A stretch of DNA of 64,000 nt from Rhizobium sp. N324 (lineage in GTDB: Bacteria > Pseudomonadota > Alphaproteobacteria > Rhizobiales > Rhizobiaceae). Below are positions 18,719-29,717 of this stretch, piece after piece (the first letter of the stretch is position 1; the number at the start of each line of letters is the position of its first letter). Under the pieces are notes generated by a model, which saw nothing but the letters and a program-made list of their open reading frames with translations, made no database searches and was not told where the DNA came from. The DNA is taken from positions 933,001 to 997,000 of the forward strand of contig NZ_CP013630.1 of assembly GCF_001664485.1 (NCBI RefSeq). Direction: 5' to 3'. Made by a program: the position numbers and the translations under genes.

Positions 18719-18720
18719 GC

Positions 18721-18752
18721 AAAAAGAAAAGGGCGACCCGAGGGCCGCCCTT
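18721..18752 (-). terminator. Rho-independent terminator of groESL
   Basis: GC-rich stem 18731-18738 with 18743-18750 (one G-U pair in the minus-strand RNA), then TTTTCTTTTT on the minus strand, about 45 bp after the groEL stop. Confidence 0.85.
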
Positions 18753-18793
18753 CCTGTTCCGAATGCCGGAATGTGTGAAAGGCCTATGGCCTA

Positions 18794-20446
<1,653 letters not shown>

Positions 20447-20505
20447 TCAATTCGAGTGTCCGGGTTCTGGGACCCGTCGGCTACGTCGGAAAGGCCAGCG
20501 GCTGA

Positions 20506-20802
20506 TCAGCCGATGATGCCCATAATGTCGGCTTCCTTCATGATCAGAAGGTCTTCGCCGTCGATCTTGACTTCGGTGCCGGACCACTTGCCGAACAGGA
20601 TGCGGTCGCCAGCCTTGACGTCGAGTGCGACGACCTTGCCGGACTCGTCACGAGCGCCGGAACCGACGGCGACGATTTCGCCTTCCTGCGGCTTTTCCTT
20701 GGCGGTATCGGGAATGATGATGCCACCCTTGGTCTTGGCTTCGGACTCAACGCGGCGAACAACGACGCGGTCGTGAAGGGGGCGGAAGTTGGTGCTTGCC
20801 AT
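20506..20802 (-). CDS. groES: 10-kDa co-chaperonin GroES
   Basis: Co-chaperonin that caps GroEL. The 98-residue protein has the family blocks [11 protein letters not shown], the mobile loop around [25 protein letters not shown], and [13 protein letters not shown] sequence ([22 protein letters not shown]) at the C terminus. First gene of the groES-groEL operon, with CIRCE 59 bp upstream of its start. Confidence 0.98.
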   Translation of the reverse strand: MASTNFRPLHDRVVVRRVESEAKTKGGIIIPDTAKEKPQEGEIVAVGSGARDESGKVVALDVKAGDRILFGKWSGTEVKIDGEDLLIMKEADIMGIIG

Positions 20803-20860
20803 TGTCTAATCCCTCGATCGAATGACATTCGCGGACCGGAGCGGCCCACATGGATAGATG

Positions 20861-20887
20861 TTAGCACTCCCTTGCGGTGAGTGCTAG
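20861..20887 (-). promoter_or_regulatory. CIRCE operator (HrcA binding site)
   Basis: TTAGCACTC, nine bases, GAGTGCTAG: the consensus CIRCE inverted repeat with one mismatch in the last base. It lies between the promoter and groES, as expected for HrcA repression. Confidence 0.93.
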
Positions 20888-20894
20888 CGACGAG

Positions 20895-20923
20895 CATTTA
20901 GGGATGGCTCCAAGAGGAGTCAA
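20895..20923 (-). promoter_or_regulatory. Probable groESL promoter
   Basis: On the minus strand TTGACT, 17 bp, TAAATG. The -10 is 8 bp upstream of CIRCE, so the operator overlaps the transcription start. Confidence 0.65.
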
Positions 20924-21087
20924 TGAGAGCCATCACGAATTTTTGTGCCGGAATTGTGAAGAGGCCGGAGAATTGCGGAGATTGCCGCCGAAACCCGGCG
21001 CGCTGGGCCGGCCGCGAAGAAAATGCCTTGCCATCGCCTTGCGCCTTTGCAATGTCACCGGTGACTGAAGCAAATCGGGAAATCGGA

Positions 21088-21936
21088 ATGGCCAGGCGGA
21101 TAGAAAACTTCTCGGAGATAACAGGTCATTATGACGTGGTGCTCTGCGATGTCTGGGGCGTCGTTCACAACGGCGTCGATCCGTTTCCGAAGGCCGCCGC
21201 TGCCCTTCAGACTGCCCGCGAGAGCGGCGTCGCCGTCGTCCTCATCACCAATTCGCCGCGCCTTTCCTGGCAGGTGGTCGAGCAACTGCGCCAGATCGGC
21301 GTTCCCGACGGCGCTTATGACCGGATCGTCACCTCGGGCGACGTCACCCGCCGGCTGATCGCCGAAGGGCCGAAGACGGTGTTTCTGCTCGGCCCCGAGC
21401 GCGACAAGGCGCTTCTCGAAGGCATCGGCGTCGAGCGCCGGCCGGCTGAGGAAGCGCAATCGCTCGTCTGCACCGGCTTTTTCGACGATGAGACCGAGAA
21501 GCCGGAAGATTACACCGACATGCTTCTGGAATTCAAAGCCCGCCAGGTGCCGATGATCTGTGCCAATCCCGACCTTGTCGTCGAGCGCGGCCACCGCATC
21601 ATTCCCTGCGCCGGCGCCATGGCCGCCTATTACGAGCAGCTGGGCGGCAGCACCCGCATCGCCGGCAAACCGCACCGGCCGATCTATGAGGCGACGCTGG
21701 CCGCGGCCCGCGAGCTTCGCGGCGATTTCCCGGTCGAGCGCGTGCTGGCAATCGGCGACGGCATGCCGACAGATGTGCGCGGCGCCTTGAATTACGGCCT
21801 CGACCTTCTCTACATCAGCGGCGGTATCCACGCCAAGGAATACACCTTGAACGGCGAGACCGACGAGGCGATCCTCAACGCCTATCTCGATCGGGAAAAA
21901 GCCGCGCCGAAGTGGTGGATGCCCCGCCTTGCATGA
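21088..21936 (+). CDS. HAD-superfamily class IIA hydrolase (TIGR01459-like)
   Basis: A 282-residue HAD phosphatase of class IIA, the NagD/PGP group. The motif I variant CDVWGVVHNG places the nucleophile at Asp21, ITNSPR is motif II, and GDGMPTDVRGALNYGLD is motif IV. It fits the alphaproteobacterial subfamily usually named TIGR01459. The start at MARRIENF has a GGGAAA site upstream; the longer open frame upstream has no match. ribF follows after 31 bp, so the two are probably co-transcribed. Substrate unknown. Confidence 0.88.
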   Translation: MARRIENFSEITGHYDVVLCDVWGVVHNGVDPFPKAAAALQTARESGVAVVLITNSPRLSWQVVEQLRQIGVPDGAYDRIVTSGDVTRRLIAEGPKTVFLLGPERDKALLEGIGVERRPAEEAQSLVCTGFFDDETEKPEDYTDMLLEFKARQVPMICANPDLVVERGHRIIPCAGAMAAYYEQLGGSTRIAGKPHRPIYEATLAAARELRGDFPVERVLAIGDGMPTDVRGALNYGLDLLYISGGIHAKEYTLNGETDEAILNAYLDREKAAPKWWMPRLA

Positions 21937-21967
21937 AGACACGCCTCGCATAAAGAGAAGCCAGCCG

Positions 21968-22951
21968 ATGACCGTCTTCCACCGCAATGAAACCCGGGAA
22001 CCCTTGCCCGCCCACCTTAAGGGCGGCGTCATCGCCATCGGCAATTTCGACGGCGTGCACCGGGGCCACCAGTCTGTGCTCAGCCGCGCGCTGGAAATCT
22101 CCAGGGCGCGCGGCATTCCCGCTCTGGTGCTGACCTTCGAGCCGCATCCGCGCACGGTCTTCCGGCCTGAGGCGCCGGTCTTCCGTCTGACGCCGGCGCC
22201 GCTGAAGGCCCGCATCCTGGAAACGCTCGGTTTCAGCGCCGTCATCGAATATCCGTTCGACTACGAGTTCTCGCAGCGCTCGGCTGATGATTTCATCCAT
22301 TCGATCCTCAAGGATTGGCTCGGCGCCTCCGAGGTCGTCACCGGCTTCGACTTCCATTTCGGCCGCGGCCGCGAGGGTGGTCCGGCCTTCCTGATGAATG
22401 CCGGCCAGACCTATGGCTTCGGCGTCACCCTGATCGATGCCTTCCGCGACGAAAACGCCGATGTCGTCTCTTCGAGCCATATCCGCGCGCTGCTGAAAGA
22501 AGGTAGCGTCAGCGAAGTCGCCGGCATGCTCGGCTACCACTACACGGTCGAGGCCGAGGTGATCGACGGCGAAAAGCTCGGCCGGCAGCTCGGTTTTCCC
22601 ACCGCCAACATGCGCCTGCCGCCGGAGGTGGAACTTGCCGCCGGCATCTACGCCGTCCGCTTCCGCCGCCAGGACGGCACGCTGCACGACGCCGTCGCGA
22701 GCTACGGCCGCCGTCCGACGGTGACGGAAAACGGCGCGCCGCTGCTCGAAACCTATCTTTTCGACTTCAGCGGCGATCTCTACGGCCAGCGCTGCGCCGT
22801 CTCCTTCTTCGGCTATATCAGACCCGAGCTGAAATTCGACGGCCTCGATCCGCTGGTTGCCCAGATCAAGCGCGACGAGGAGGAGGCAAGGGCGCTGCTA
22901 TCGGGTGTGACGCCGCTGGGCGAACTCGACCGGAAGCTTTGTTTTTCCTGA
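21968..22951 (+). CDS. ribF: Bifunctional riboflavin kinase / FMN adenylyltransferase
   Basis: Makes FMN and FAD from riboflavin. The N-terminal FMN adenylyltransferase domain has the nucleotidyltransferase signature GNFDGVHRGH (His31, His34), and the C-terminal flavokinase domain has KLGRQLGFPTANM and the SYGRRPTV block. 327 residues, normal length. The start is 31 bp after the upstream HAD gene. Confidence 0.96.
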   Translation: MTVFHRNETREPLPAHLKGGVIAIGNFDGVHRGHQSVLSRALEISRARGIPALVLTFEPHPRTVFRPEAPVFRLTPAPLKARILETLGFSAVIEYPFDYEFSQRSADDFIHSILKDWLGASEVVTGFDFHFGRGREGGPAFLMNAGQTYGFGVTLIDAFRDENADVVSSSHIRALLKEGSVSEVAGMLGYHYTVEAEVIDGEKLGRQLGFPTANMRLPPEVELAAGIYAVRFRRQDGTLHDAVASYGRRPTVTENGAPLLETYLFDFSGDLYGQRCAVSFFGYIRPELKFDGLDPLVAQIKRDEEEARALLSGVTPLGELDRKLCFS

Positions 22952-23235
22952 AGTTGAGAGTCTGGCTGCAGTCGGGAGGGCAGTGATTCCGGCCATCGGC
23001 GCCGATTGCGAGCCCACGAATTCTGCTCTTCCTTTTCCGGGCAAAAACGCCTATGAACCGGCCCTATGACGAAATTTCGGCTGGCGATGACGATGCGAAT
23101 TATCGGCCCGGCCTTCCGCGCGCGCTAAGCGGCCGGGAGGTCCGGGTTTTTGGCGCTTGGATATGAGCGCTTCCGTCACCAGCTTTTTCACGCCGTTGCG
23201 CCCCTTCCTGGGCCGCCAGAAACGATTGTCCCGAT
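22952..23235. other. Intergenic region upstream of ileS
   Basis: 284 bp with no supported gene. A 37-codon open frame (23053-23166) is present but has no recognisable features. The ileS promoter should lie here; I see no T-box or other leader structure. Confidence 0.4.
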
Positions 23236-26127
23236 ATGACCGACACAGCCGAAAAGATCGACTATTCGAAGACCCTCTATTTGCCCGAAACCGATTTCCC
23301 GATGCGCGCCGGCCTGCCGCAGAAGGAGCCGGAGCTGGTCAAGCGCTGGCAGGAGATGGGTCTCTACAAGAAACTGCGCGCCTCTGCCGCCGGCCGCGAA
23401 AAATTCGTGCTGCACGACGGCCCGCCCTATGCCAACGGCAACATCCATATCGGCCACGCGCTGAACAAGATCCTCAAGGACGTCATCAACCGCTCGTTCC
23501 AGATGCGCGGTTACGACGCCAATTACGTGCCCGGCTGGGATTGCCACGGCCTGCCGATCGAATGGAAGATCGAAGAGAAGTATCGCGAGAAGGGCAGGAA
23601 CAAGGACGAGGTCCCGGTCAACGAATTCCGCCGGGAGTGCCGTGAATTCGCCACCGGCTGGATCAAGACCCAGGCGGAAGAGTTCAAGCGTCTCGGCATC
23701 GAGGGCGACTTCGACAATCCCTATACGACGATGAACTTCCACGCGGAATCGCGCATCGCCGGCGAACTTTTGAAGATCGCCGCAAGCGGCCAGCTTTATC
23801 GCGGCTCCAAGCCGATCATGTGGTCGGTCGTCGAGCGCACGGCGCTGGCCGAGGCCGAGGTCGAGTATCAGGACTACGAGAGCGACACGATCTGGGTGAA
23901 ATTCCCCGTCGTCGAGGGCCCGGCTGCGCTGCAAGATGCCTTCGTGGTCATCTGGACGACGACGCCCTGGACGATCCCCGGCAACCGCGCGGTCTCTTTT
24001 TCCGCGCGTGTCTCCTACGGTCTCTACGAGGTAACGGCTGCCGAGAACGATTTTGGTCCGCGTCCCGGCGAAAAGCTGATCTTTGCCGATAAGCTGGCCG
24101 AGGAGTCCTTCGCCAAGTCCAAGCTGCAGTACAAGCGTCTGGCCGATGTCTCCGCGGCCGACTTCGCAGCGATGGCCTGTGCGCATCCCTTCAAGGGTTT
24201 GGACGGCGGCTATGAATTCCCAGTGCCGTTGCTCGATGGCGATCACGTCACCGATGATGCCGGCACCGGTTTCGTGCACACCGCACCCAGCCACGGCCGC
24301 GAAGACTTCGATGCCTGGATGTCGGCCGTCCGCACGCTCGAGGCCCGTGGCATCGAAACGAAAATCCCGTTCCCGGTCGACGACGGCGGCTTCTACACAT
24401 CGGACGCCCCCGGCTTCGAGGGCGCCCGCGTCATCGACGACAACGGCAAGAAGGGCGATGCCAACGACCGCGTCATCAAGGCGCTGATCGAGCGCAACGC
24501 GCTCTTTGCCCGCGGCCGGCTGAAGCATCAATATCCGCACTCCTGGCGCTCGAAGAAGCCGGTGATCTTCCGCAACACGCCGCAATGGTTCGTCTATATG
24601 GACAAGACCCTTGCCGACGGCACGACGTTGCGTTCGCGCGCGCTCGGCGCGATCGACGACACCCGCTTCGTGCCCGCCGCCGGCCAGAACCGCTTGCGCG
24701 CCATGATCGAGGGCCGCCCGGACTGGGTTCTTTCCCGTCAAAGAGCATGGGGCGTGCCAATCGCGGTCTTTGCAGATGAACAGGGTGAGGTCCTGGTCGA
24801 CGAAGCCGTCAACGCCCGCATCCTCGAAGCCTTCGAACAGGAGGGCGCTGACGCCTGGTTCGCCGATGGCGCCAAGGAGCGCTTCCTCGGCAACGACCAT
24901 GACCATTCCCGATGGAAGCAGGTCATGGATATCCTCGACGTGTGGTTCGATTCCGGCTCGACGCATACCTTCACGCTCGAAGACCGCCCGGACCTGAAGT
25001 GGCCGGCCGACCTTTATCTCGAAGGCTCGGACCAGCATCGCGGCTGGTTCCATTCCTCGCTGTTGGAATCGGCCGCCACCCGCGGCCGCGCGCCTTACAA
25101 CGCCGTCCTCACCCATGGTTTCACCATGGACGAGAAGGGCGAGAAGATGTCGAAGTCGAAGGGCAATGTCACCGCGCCGCAGGAAGTGATGAAGGATGCC
25201 GGCGCCGACATCCTGCGTCTCTGGGTGATGACCTCCGACTATGCCGACGACCTGCGTGTCGGCAAGACGATCATCCAGACCAATGTCGACGCCTATCGCA
25301 AGCTGCGCAACACCATTCGCTGGATGCTCGGCACGCTCGCCCACGACAAGGGCGAGGAGATCGCCTTTGCCGACCTGCCGGAGCTGGAGCAGCTGATGCT
25401 GCACCGGCTTGCCGAACTCGACGAGCTGGTGCGCGAGAATTACGACGCCTTCGACTTCAAGAAGATCGCCCGTGCGCTCATCGATTTCGCCAATGTCGAG
25501 CTTTCGGCGTTCTATTTCGATGTCCGCAAGGACGCACTCTATTGCGATGCGCCGTCGAGCCTGCGCCGGCGCGCCAGCCTGCACGTCATCCGCCAGATCT
25601 TCGACTGCATGGTGACCTGGCTTGCGCCGATGCTGCCCTTCACCACCGAGGAAGCCTGGCTGTCGCGCAATCCGTCTGCCGTTTCCGTGCATCTGGAGCA
25701 GTTCGCCCCGGTTGCCAAGGAATGGCGCGACGATGCCCTGGCCGAGAAGTGGAAGAAGATCCGCGCCGTCCGGTCGGTCGTCACCGGCGCCCTGGAAATC
25801 GAGCGCAAGGATAAGCGTATCGGCTCCTCGCTGGAAGCAGCACCGGTCGTCCACATCGCCGATCCGGAACTGATCAAGGCACTCGAAGGCCAGGACTTCA
25901 CTGAAGTCTGCATCACTTCGGCCATCGAGATTGCGGCCGGCGAAGGCCCGGCGGAGGCTTTCCGCCTTGACGAGGTGCCTCAGGTCAGCGTCGTGCCGAA
26001 GCTGGCAGAGGGCGAAAAATGCGCCCGCTCCTGGCGCATCACGCGGGATGTCGGTTCCGATCCCGACTATCCCGAGGTCTCGGCCCGTGACGCTGCCGCC
26101 CTTCGCGAGCTGGCGCTGCTCAAGTGA
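23236..26127 (+). CDS. ileS: Isoleucyl-tRNA synthetase
   Basis: Class I synthetase charging tRNA-Ile and editing valine. The 963 residues carry HIGH at 71-74 and KMSKS at 637-641, with the CP1 editing domain between them ([13 protein letters not shown] block). The C-terminal segment (926-963) sits where bacterial-type IleRS usually has a four-cysteine zinc site, but here only the first Cys (929) remains. The rest of the enzyme is complete, so it should be functional. A lipoprotein gene follows. Confidence 0.96.
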   Translation: MTDTAEKIDYSKTLYLPETDFPMRAGLPQKEPELVKRWQEMGLYKKLRASAAGREKFVLHDGPPYANGNIHIGHALNKILKDVINRSFQMRGYDANYVPGWDCHGLPIEWKIEEKYREKGRNKDEVPVNEFRRECREFATGWIKTQAEEFKRLGIEGDFDNPYTTMNFHAESRIAGELLKIAASGQLYRGSKPIMWSVVERTALAEAEVEYQDYESDTIWVKFPVVEGPAALQDAFVVIWTTTPWTIPGNRAVSFSARVSYGLYEVTAAENDFGPRPGEKLIFADKLAEESFAKSKLQYKRLADVSAADFAAMACAHPFKGLDGGYEFPVPLLDGDHVTDDAGTGFVHTAPSHGREDFDAWMSAVRTLEARGIETKIPFPVDDGGFYTSDAPGFEGARVIDDNGKKGDANDRVIKALIERNALFARGRLKHQYPHSWRSKKPVIFRNTPQWFVYMDKTLADGTTLRSRALGAIDDTRFVPAAGQNRLRAMIEGRPDWVLSRQRAWGVPIAVFADEQGEVLVDEAVNARILEAFEQEGADAWFADGAKERFLGNDHDHSRWKQVMDILDVWFDSGSTHTFTLEDRPDLKWPADLYLEGSDQHRGWFHSSLLESAATRGRAPYNAVLTHGFTMDEKGEKMSKSKGNVTAPQEVMKDAGADILRLWVMTSDYADDLRVGKTIIQTNVDAYRKLRNTIRWMLGTLAHDKGEEIAFADLPELEQLMLHRLAELDELVRENYDAFDFKKIARALIDFANVELSAFYFDVRKDALYCDAPSSLRRRASLHVIRQIFDCMVTWLAPMLPFTTEEAWLSRNPSAVSVHLEQFAPVAKEWRDDALAEKWKKIRAVRSVVTGALEIERKDKRIGSSLEAAPVVHIADPELIKALEGQDFTEVCITSAIEIAAGEGPAEAFRLDEVPQVSVVPKLAEGEKCARSWRITRDVGSDPDYPEVSARDAAALRELALLK

Positions 26128-26133
26128 AGAATA

Positions 26134-26171
26134 TTACCGGGTGAATTGCGTTTTCGCGGTTCATCCGGTAA
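26134..26171. repeat. Nested hairpin after ileS
   Basis: TTACCGGGTGAA (26134-26145) pairs with TTCATCCGGTAA (26160-26171), with one G-T pair, and the loop contains a smaller GCG-TTTT-CGC hairpin. No T run follows, so a transcript-stabilising or partial terminator role is only a guess. Confidence 0.5.
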
Positions 26172-26258
26172 AAGCTGCCTGAAAATGGCCGGATTTTTGC
26201 GTCAGGGGGACGGTTGTCCGGTTGGGCAACGATTGCACCGGTGGCTGGAAGGGTTTTC

Positions 26259-26888
26259 ATGTTCGCAACGCATTGGTTCCGTATGGGCGCCTGCCTGTCT
26301 GTTGTCATGGCGGGATGCTCTCTGGTGTCCAGCTGCGCCAGCAGCCCGACCTACGGCACCGACAAGACCGCCATGGAGCAATTGACCGACGATCTCGGCC
26401 AGTCCGTGTCGCTGACCGGACCGGACCCGAAGAACAAGGGCGTCAAATACACGCCGCGCCCGACGCTGGTGCTGCCGGCCGAGGGGCAGAGGGAAACCCT
26501 CGTTGCGCCGCAGCCGACGGTCGCCAACAAGGACAATCCGCAATGGATTGAATCGCCCGAGGAAACTCGCGCCCGTCTGGTTTCCGAGGCCGACGCCAAC
26601 TCCGACAATCCGAACTACCGCTCGCCGCTGGCAAGCTCCGCCATCGAAGGCGGCCGCCGCACGACGGAAGCCCAGACCAAGGCCTATCGCGAAGCCCGCG
26701 CCCTGCAGAAGGGTTCCTACGTCGATCAGCGCCGCTATATTTCCGACCCGCCGCCCGGTTACCGCACCGTCGACGACCCGGCAAAGCTCGACGATGTCGG
26801 CGAGCCCGAGCTGAAGAAGCAGAAAAAGCGCAAGAAGGACGCGGCGATCGCCAACAGCGGCAAGCAGTGGTGGAACTTCCTGCAATAA
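26259..26888 (+). CDS. Probable lipoprotein, hypothetical
   Basis: A 209-residue exported protein with an N-terminal hydrophobic stretch and two candidate lipidation sites: Cys20 in VMAGC and Cys26 in LVSSC, the second fitting the lipobox better. The mature part is hydrophilic and probably disordered, with repeated charged stretches and a basic tail (KKQKKRKKD). Start at MFATHW, with GGAAGGG upstream. The gene follows ileS in the same direction after 131 bp. No function assignable. Confidence 0.75.
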   Translation: MFATHWFRMGACLSVVMAGCSLVSSCASSPTYGTDKTAMEQLTDDLGQSVSLTGPDPKNKGVKYTPRPTLVLPAEGQRETLVAPQPTVANKDNPQWIESPEETRARLVSEADANSDNPNYRSPLASSAIEGGRRTTEAQTKAYREARALQKGSYVDQRRYISDPPPGYRTVDDPAKLDDVGEPELKKQKKRKKDAAIANSGKQWWNFLQ

Positions 26889-26937
26889 CGGCTGGTCCCA
26901 GCGCTTAGGCGCTGCCTCAGGAGATCGGTGAGGGCAA

Positions 26938-27114
26938 GCCCCTCATCCGCCTGCCGGCACCTTCTCCCCGCTTGCGGGGAGAAGGGGATATGCCGCAACC
27001 TTTTCCTCCCTCGCCAACGTCTCGCAGGGCAAGTCCCCTCGCCCCGCAAGCGGGGGTCCGAAGGACGGGTCGAGACCTGTGGCTCGACCCCGGTCGGGTT
27101 AGGGTGAGGGGCAG
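26938..27114. repeat. RIME-like element with an interrupted right arm
   Basis: Left half as in the other RIME-like copies (CCCCTCATCCGCCTGCCGGC, hairpin TTCTCCCCGCTTGCGGGGAGAA). The right arm is interrupted by about 40 bp between the CGCCCCGCAAGCGGGGG hairpin and the closing GGGTTAGGGTGAGGGGC, making this copy longer. Confidence 0.8.
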
Positions 27115-27143
27115 CCATTAACGCGAAAGCGCGCGCCTGAAGC

Positions 27144-27617
27144 TTACGGCACTTCTCTCTTCTGCGAAAAGAACGTCCGCAGGATCTCCGCCGCTTGCAC
27201 CTCGTTGAAGCCGGAATAGACGTCCGGGACGTGGTGGCAGGTCGGCTGCGCGTAAAACCGCACGCCATTGTCGACGCCGCCGCCCTTCGGGTCCTCGGCG
27301 CCGTAATAGAGCCTGCGGATGCGCGCAAACGAGATGGCTGCCGCGCACATGGTGCAGGGCTCGAGCGTCACATAGAGATCTGCGCCGGTCAGGCGTTCCT
27401 GTCCGAGCGCGTCGCAGGCCAGCCGGATTGCGGCGATTTCGGCATGCGCGGTCACGTCATTGAGTTCGCGCGTGCGGTTTCCCGAGCGTGAAACGGCGAT
27501 ATCGTCGATGACGACGACGGCGCCGATCGGCACCTCGCCGCGTTCTCCGGCAGCGCGCGCCTCTTCGAGCGCCATCTCCATGAAACGATTTGTCTTCACG
27601 ATCGCACGAATTTCCAC
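27144..27617 (-). CDS. tadA: tRNA-specific adenosine deaminase TadA-like
   Basis: Zinc deaminase that converts A34 to inosine in tRNA-Arg(ACG). The 157-residue protein shows the catalytic HAE (His58-Glu60) and PCTMC (Cys88, Cys91) zinc motifs. The C-terminal region FSQKREVP is typical of TadA. An alternative start at MEMALEEA (27581) would also be acceptable. Divergent from the pseudouridine synthase gene, with only 54 bp between them for both promoters. Confidence 0.9.
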   Translation of the reverse strand: MEIRAIVKTNRFMEMALEEARAAGERGEVPIGAVVVIDDIAVSRSGNRTRELNDVTAHAEIAAIRLACDALGQERLTGADLYVTLEPCTMCAAAISFARIRRLYYGAEDPKGGGVDNGVRFYAQPTCHHVPDVYSGFNEVQAAEILRTFFSQKREVP

Positions 27618-27671
27618 TTAACCGCAGATGCGTGACCTGATAGACAGGCCCAAAAGGCAGGCAAACAACAA

Positions 27672-29717
27672 ATGACACCCAAAGACAAGCCAAAACGCCC
27701 GGGCGCAAAGCCCTTTTCACGCGACGCCGGGCCGAAGGCCGGCGCGAAGTCGGGCGGCGTAAAGCCGGCGAAGGCTGCGACCGCGGCCGAAACCGAAGGC
27801 GAGGCCAAGGCCGAACGCATTTCCAAGGTGATGGCGCGCGCCGGCGTCGCCTCCCGCCGCGACATCGAACGCATGATCATGGAAGGCCGGGTGACGCTGA
27901 ACGGCAGGGTTCTCGAAACCCCCGTCGTCAACGTCACGCTCGCCGACCGTATCGAGGTCGACGGCGTGCCGATCCGCGGCATCGAGCGCACCAGGCTGTG
28001 GCTCTATCACAAGCCGGCCGGGCTGGTGACCACCAACGCCGATCCCGAAGGCCGCGCAACCGTCTTCGACAATCTGCCGGAAGAACTGCCGCGCGTCATG
28101 TCGATCGGCCGTCTCGATATCAACACCGAAGGCCTGCTGTTGCTCACCAATGACGGCGGTCTTGCCCGCGCGCTCGAGCTGCCGGCGACCGGCTGGCTGC
28201 GCCGCTATCGTGTGCGCGCCCATGGCGACATCGATCAGGACGCGCTCGACAAACTGAAGGACGGCATCGCCGTCGACGGCGTGCTCTATGGTTCGATCGA
28301 GGCGACGCTCGACCGCACGCAGGGCTCGAACGTCTGGATCACCATGGGTCTTCGTGAAGGCAAGAACCGCGAAATCAAGAACGTGATGGGCGCGCTCGGC
28401 CTCGACGTCAATCGCTTGATCCGCATCTCCTACGGCCCTTTCCAGCTCGGCGACTTGCCGGAAGGCCATGTCATCGAGGTACGCGGCCGCACGCTTCGCG
28501 ACCAGCTCGGCCCGCGCCTGATCGAGGAAGCCAAGGCGAATTTCGACGCGCCGATCTACAATGCGCCGGCTGTTGCCACCGAGGAAGAGGCTGAAGCCTC
28601 AGCCCCGGAAAAGCGCGAGCAGCGTCCGCGCCGCGACGAGGACAAGCGCGAACGGGCGCTGAGCCGCCTCGACACCAAGCGCGACGATCGCCGCGGTGGC
28701 GGGCGCAAAGACGACGACCGCCGCGATGGCGGCCGCTTCGACGACGACAAGCCGAAACGTCCCCAGCCGCTCGGCCAGCGCCGCAGCGCCAATGTCTGGA
28801 TGGCGCCGGGTGCCCGGCCGCTCGGTGAAAAAGCTGCCGCGAAAGCCGCCAAGAATGAGCAGACCGCGCGCCGGCGCGGCGAGCAGGCGCCGGTAAAGAG
28901 CACTGGTTCCCACCATATCGAGGATCGCCCGCGCACGCAGATCAATCGCGTGCGCGAGGAGGACGGCGAATGGATCCGCTCGAGCGAGCAGCCCAACCGC
29001 AAGGATGAGGGCGAAGGCCGCGGCCGCAAGCGTCCGTTCGGGGATCGTCCGGGCCGCGAAGAGCGCGGTTTTGGCGACCGCCCGGCCCGCGGCGACCGCC
29101 GCCCCCGTGAAGGTGGTGACGAACGTCCGCGTAGCAGAAGCCCTGCCGGTGAAGGCCGGCCGGAGCGTCCGCGCGGCGACCGGCCTTTCGGTGATCGCCC
29201 CTCACGTGGCGACCGGCCCTTCGGCGACAAGCCGCGCGGGGATCGCAAACCGCGTGGCGATGGCGACGAACGGCCGCGTGCCGCCAGAGCCTCCGCAGGC
29301 GAGGCCCGTTCGGAGCGTCCGCGCGGCGATCGGCCTTTCGGCGACCGTTCTTCGCGTGGCGACCGGGCCTTCGGTGACAAGCCGCGGGGCGACCGCAGGC
29401 CGCGCGAAGACGGTGACGAGCGCCCGCGCGCCGCCAGAAGTTTTGCCGGTGAGGGCCGCTCCGAGCGTCCGCGTGGCGAAAAATCCTTCGGCGACAAATC
29501 TGCGGGCGGCCGGCCTTCGGGCGATAAGCCGCGCGGCAAGGGCTTTGGCGCCAAGCCGGGCGGGCCGAAGAATTTTTCCGGTAAGCCGAAGGGCGGCAAA
29601 TCAGGCAGTGACAGGCCCGGCGGTGACAGGCCAGGCGGCGACAGGCCTGCGGGCGGCCCGTCCAGAGGTGGTGCAAAAGGAAAGGGAATGACGCGCGGTG
29701 CGGATCGTCGGCGGTGA
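27672..29717 (+). CDS. 23S rRNA pseudouridine synthase (RluB/RsuA family) with long repetitive tail
   Basis: Isomerises uridine in rRNA. Residues about 50-100 form an S4 RNA-binding domain (SKVMARAGVASRRDIERMI), and about 105-260 form the catalytic domain with the active Asp in GRLDINTEGLLLL. Unlike the roughly 290-residue E. coli RluB, this protein has 681 residues: residues about 290-681 are a disordered basic tail of RGDRPFGDRP-type repeats that probably binds RNA. The DNA encoding it contains three or more 150-bp tandem units. It overlaps rsmD by 20 bp. Exact target (RluB or RluE/RsuA type) cannot be fixed from sequence alone. Confidence 0.92.
   Translation: MTPKDKPKRPGAKPFSRDAGPKAGAKSGGVKPAKAATAAETEGEAKAERISKVMARAGVASRRDIERMIMEGRVTLNGRVLETPVVNVTLADRIEVDGVPIRGIERTRLWLYHKPAGLVTTNADPEGRATVFDNLPEELPRVMSIGRLDINTEGLLLLTNDGGLARALELPATGWLRRYRVRAHGDIDQDALDKLKDGIAVDGVLYGSIEATLDRTQGSNVWITMGLREGKNREIKNVMGALGLDVNRLIRISYGPFQLGDLPEGHVIEVRGRTLRDQLGPRLIEEAKANFDAPIYNAPAVATEEEAEASAPEKREQRPRRDEDKRERALSRLDTKRDDRRGGGRKDDDRRDGGRFDDDKPKRPQPLGQRRSANVWMAPGARPLGEKAAAKAAKNEQTARRRGEQAPVKSTGSHHIEDRPRTQINRVREEDGEWIRSSEQPNRKDEGEGRGRKRPFGDRPGREERGFGDRPARGDRRPREGGDERPRSRSPAGEGRPERPRGDRPFGDRPSRGDRPFGDKPRGDRKPRGDGDERPRAARASAGEARSERPRGDRPFGDRSSRGDRAFGDKPRGDRRPREDGDERPRAARSFAGEGRSERPRGEKSFGDKSAGGRPSGDKPRGKGFGAKPGGPKNFSGKPKGGKSGSDRPGGDRPGGDRPAGGPSRGGAKGKGMTRGADRRR
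29163..29560. repeat. 150-bp tandem repeats inside the pseudouridine synthase gene
   Basis: The phrase GAGCGTCCGCGYGGCGA recurs at 29163, 29313 and 29463, exactly 150 bp (50 codons) apart, with the flanking text also conserved. The unit encodes ERPRGDRPFGDR... followed by GDGDERPRAAR-type sequence. Copies diverge mostly at third positions. Confidence 0.85.

Noticed and set aside
18284..18778. Plus-strand frame in the gap downstream of groEL
   Set aside because: Atypical composition, no ribosome site, and it runs through the groEL terminator.
20923..21087. N-terminal extension of the HAD-IIA protein
   Set aside because: 55 extra codons start in the groES promoter region, have no family match, and a good ribosome site precedes the inner ATG.
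23053..23166. 37-codon open frame upstream of ileS
   Set aside because: No convincing ribosome site or recognisable features; length is easily random at this GC.
29163..29560. Regular repeats considered as CRISPR
   Set aside because: Unit is 150 bp, entirely in frame in a coding sequence, with no unique spacers and no cas genes.
29005..29691. Long open frame in phase +1 inside the pseudouridine synthase tail
   Set aside because: It is a shadow of the 150-bp tandem repeats; Arg/Ala-rich sequence with no start signal.
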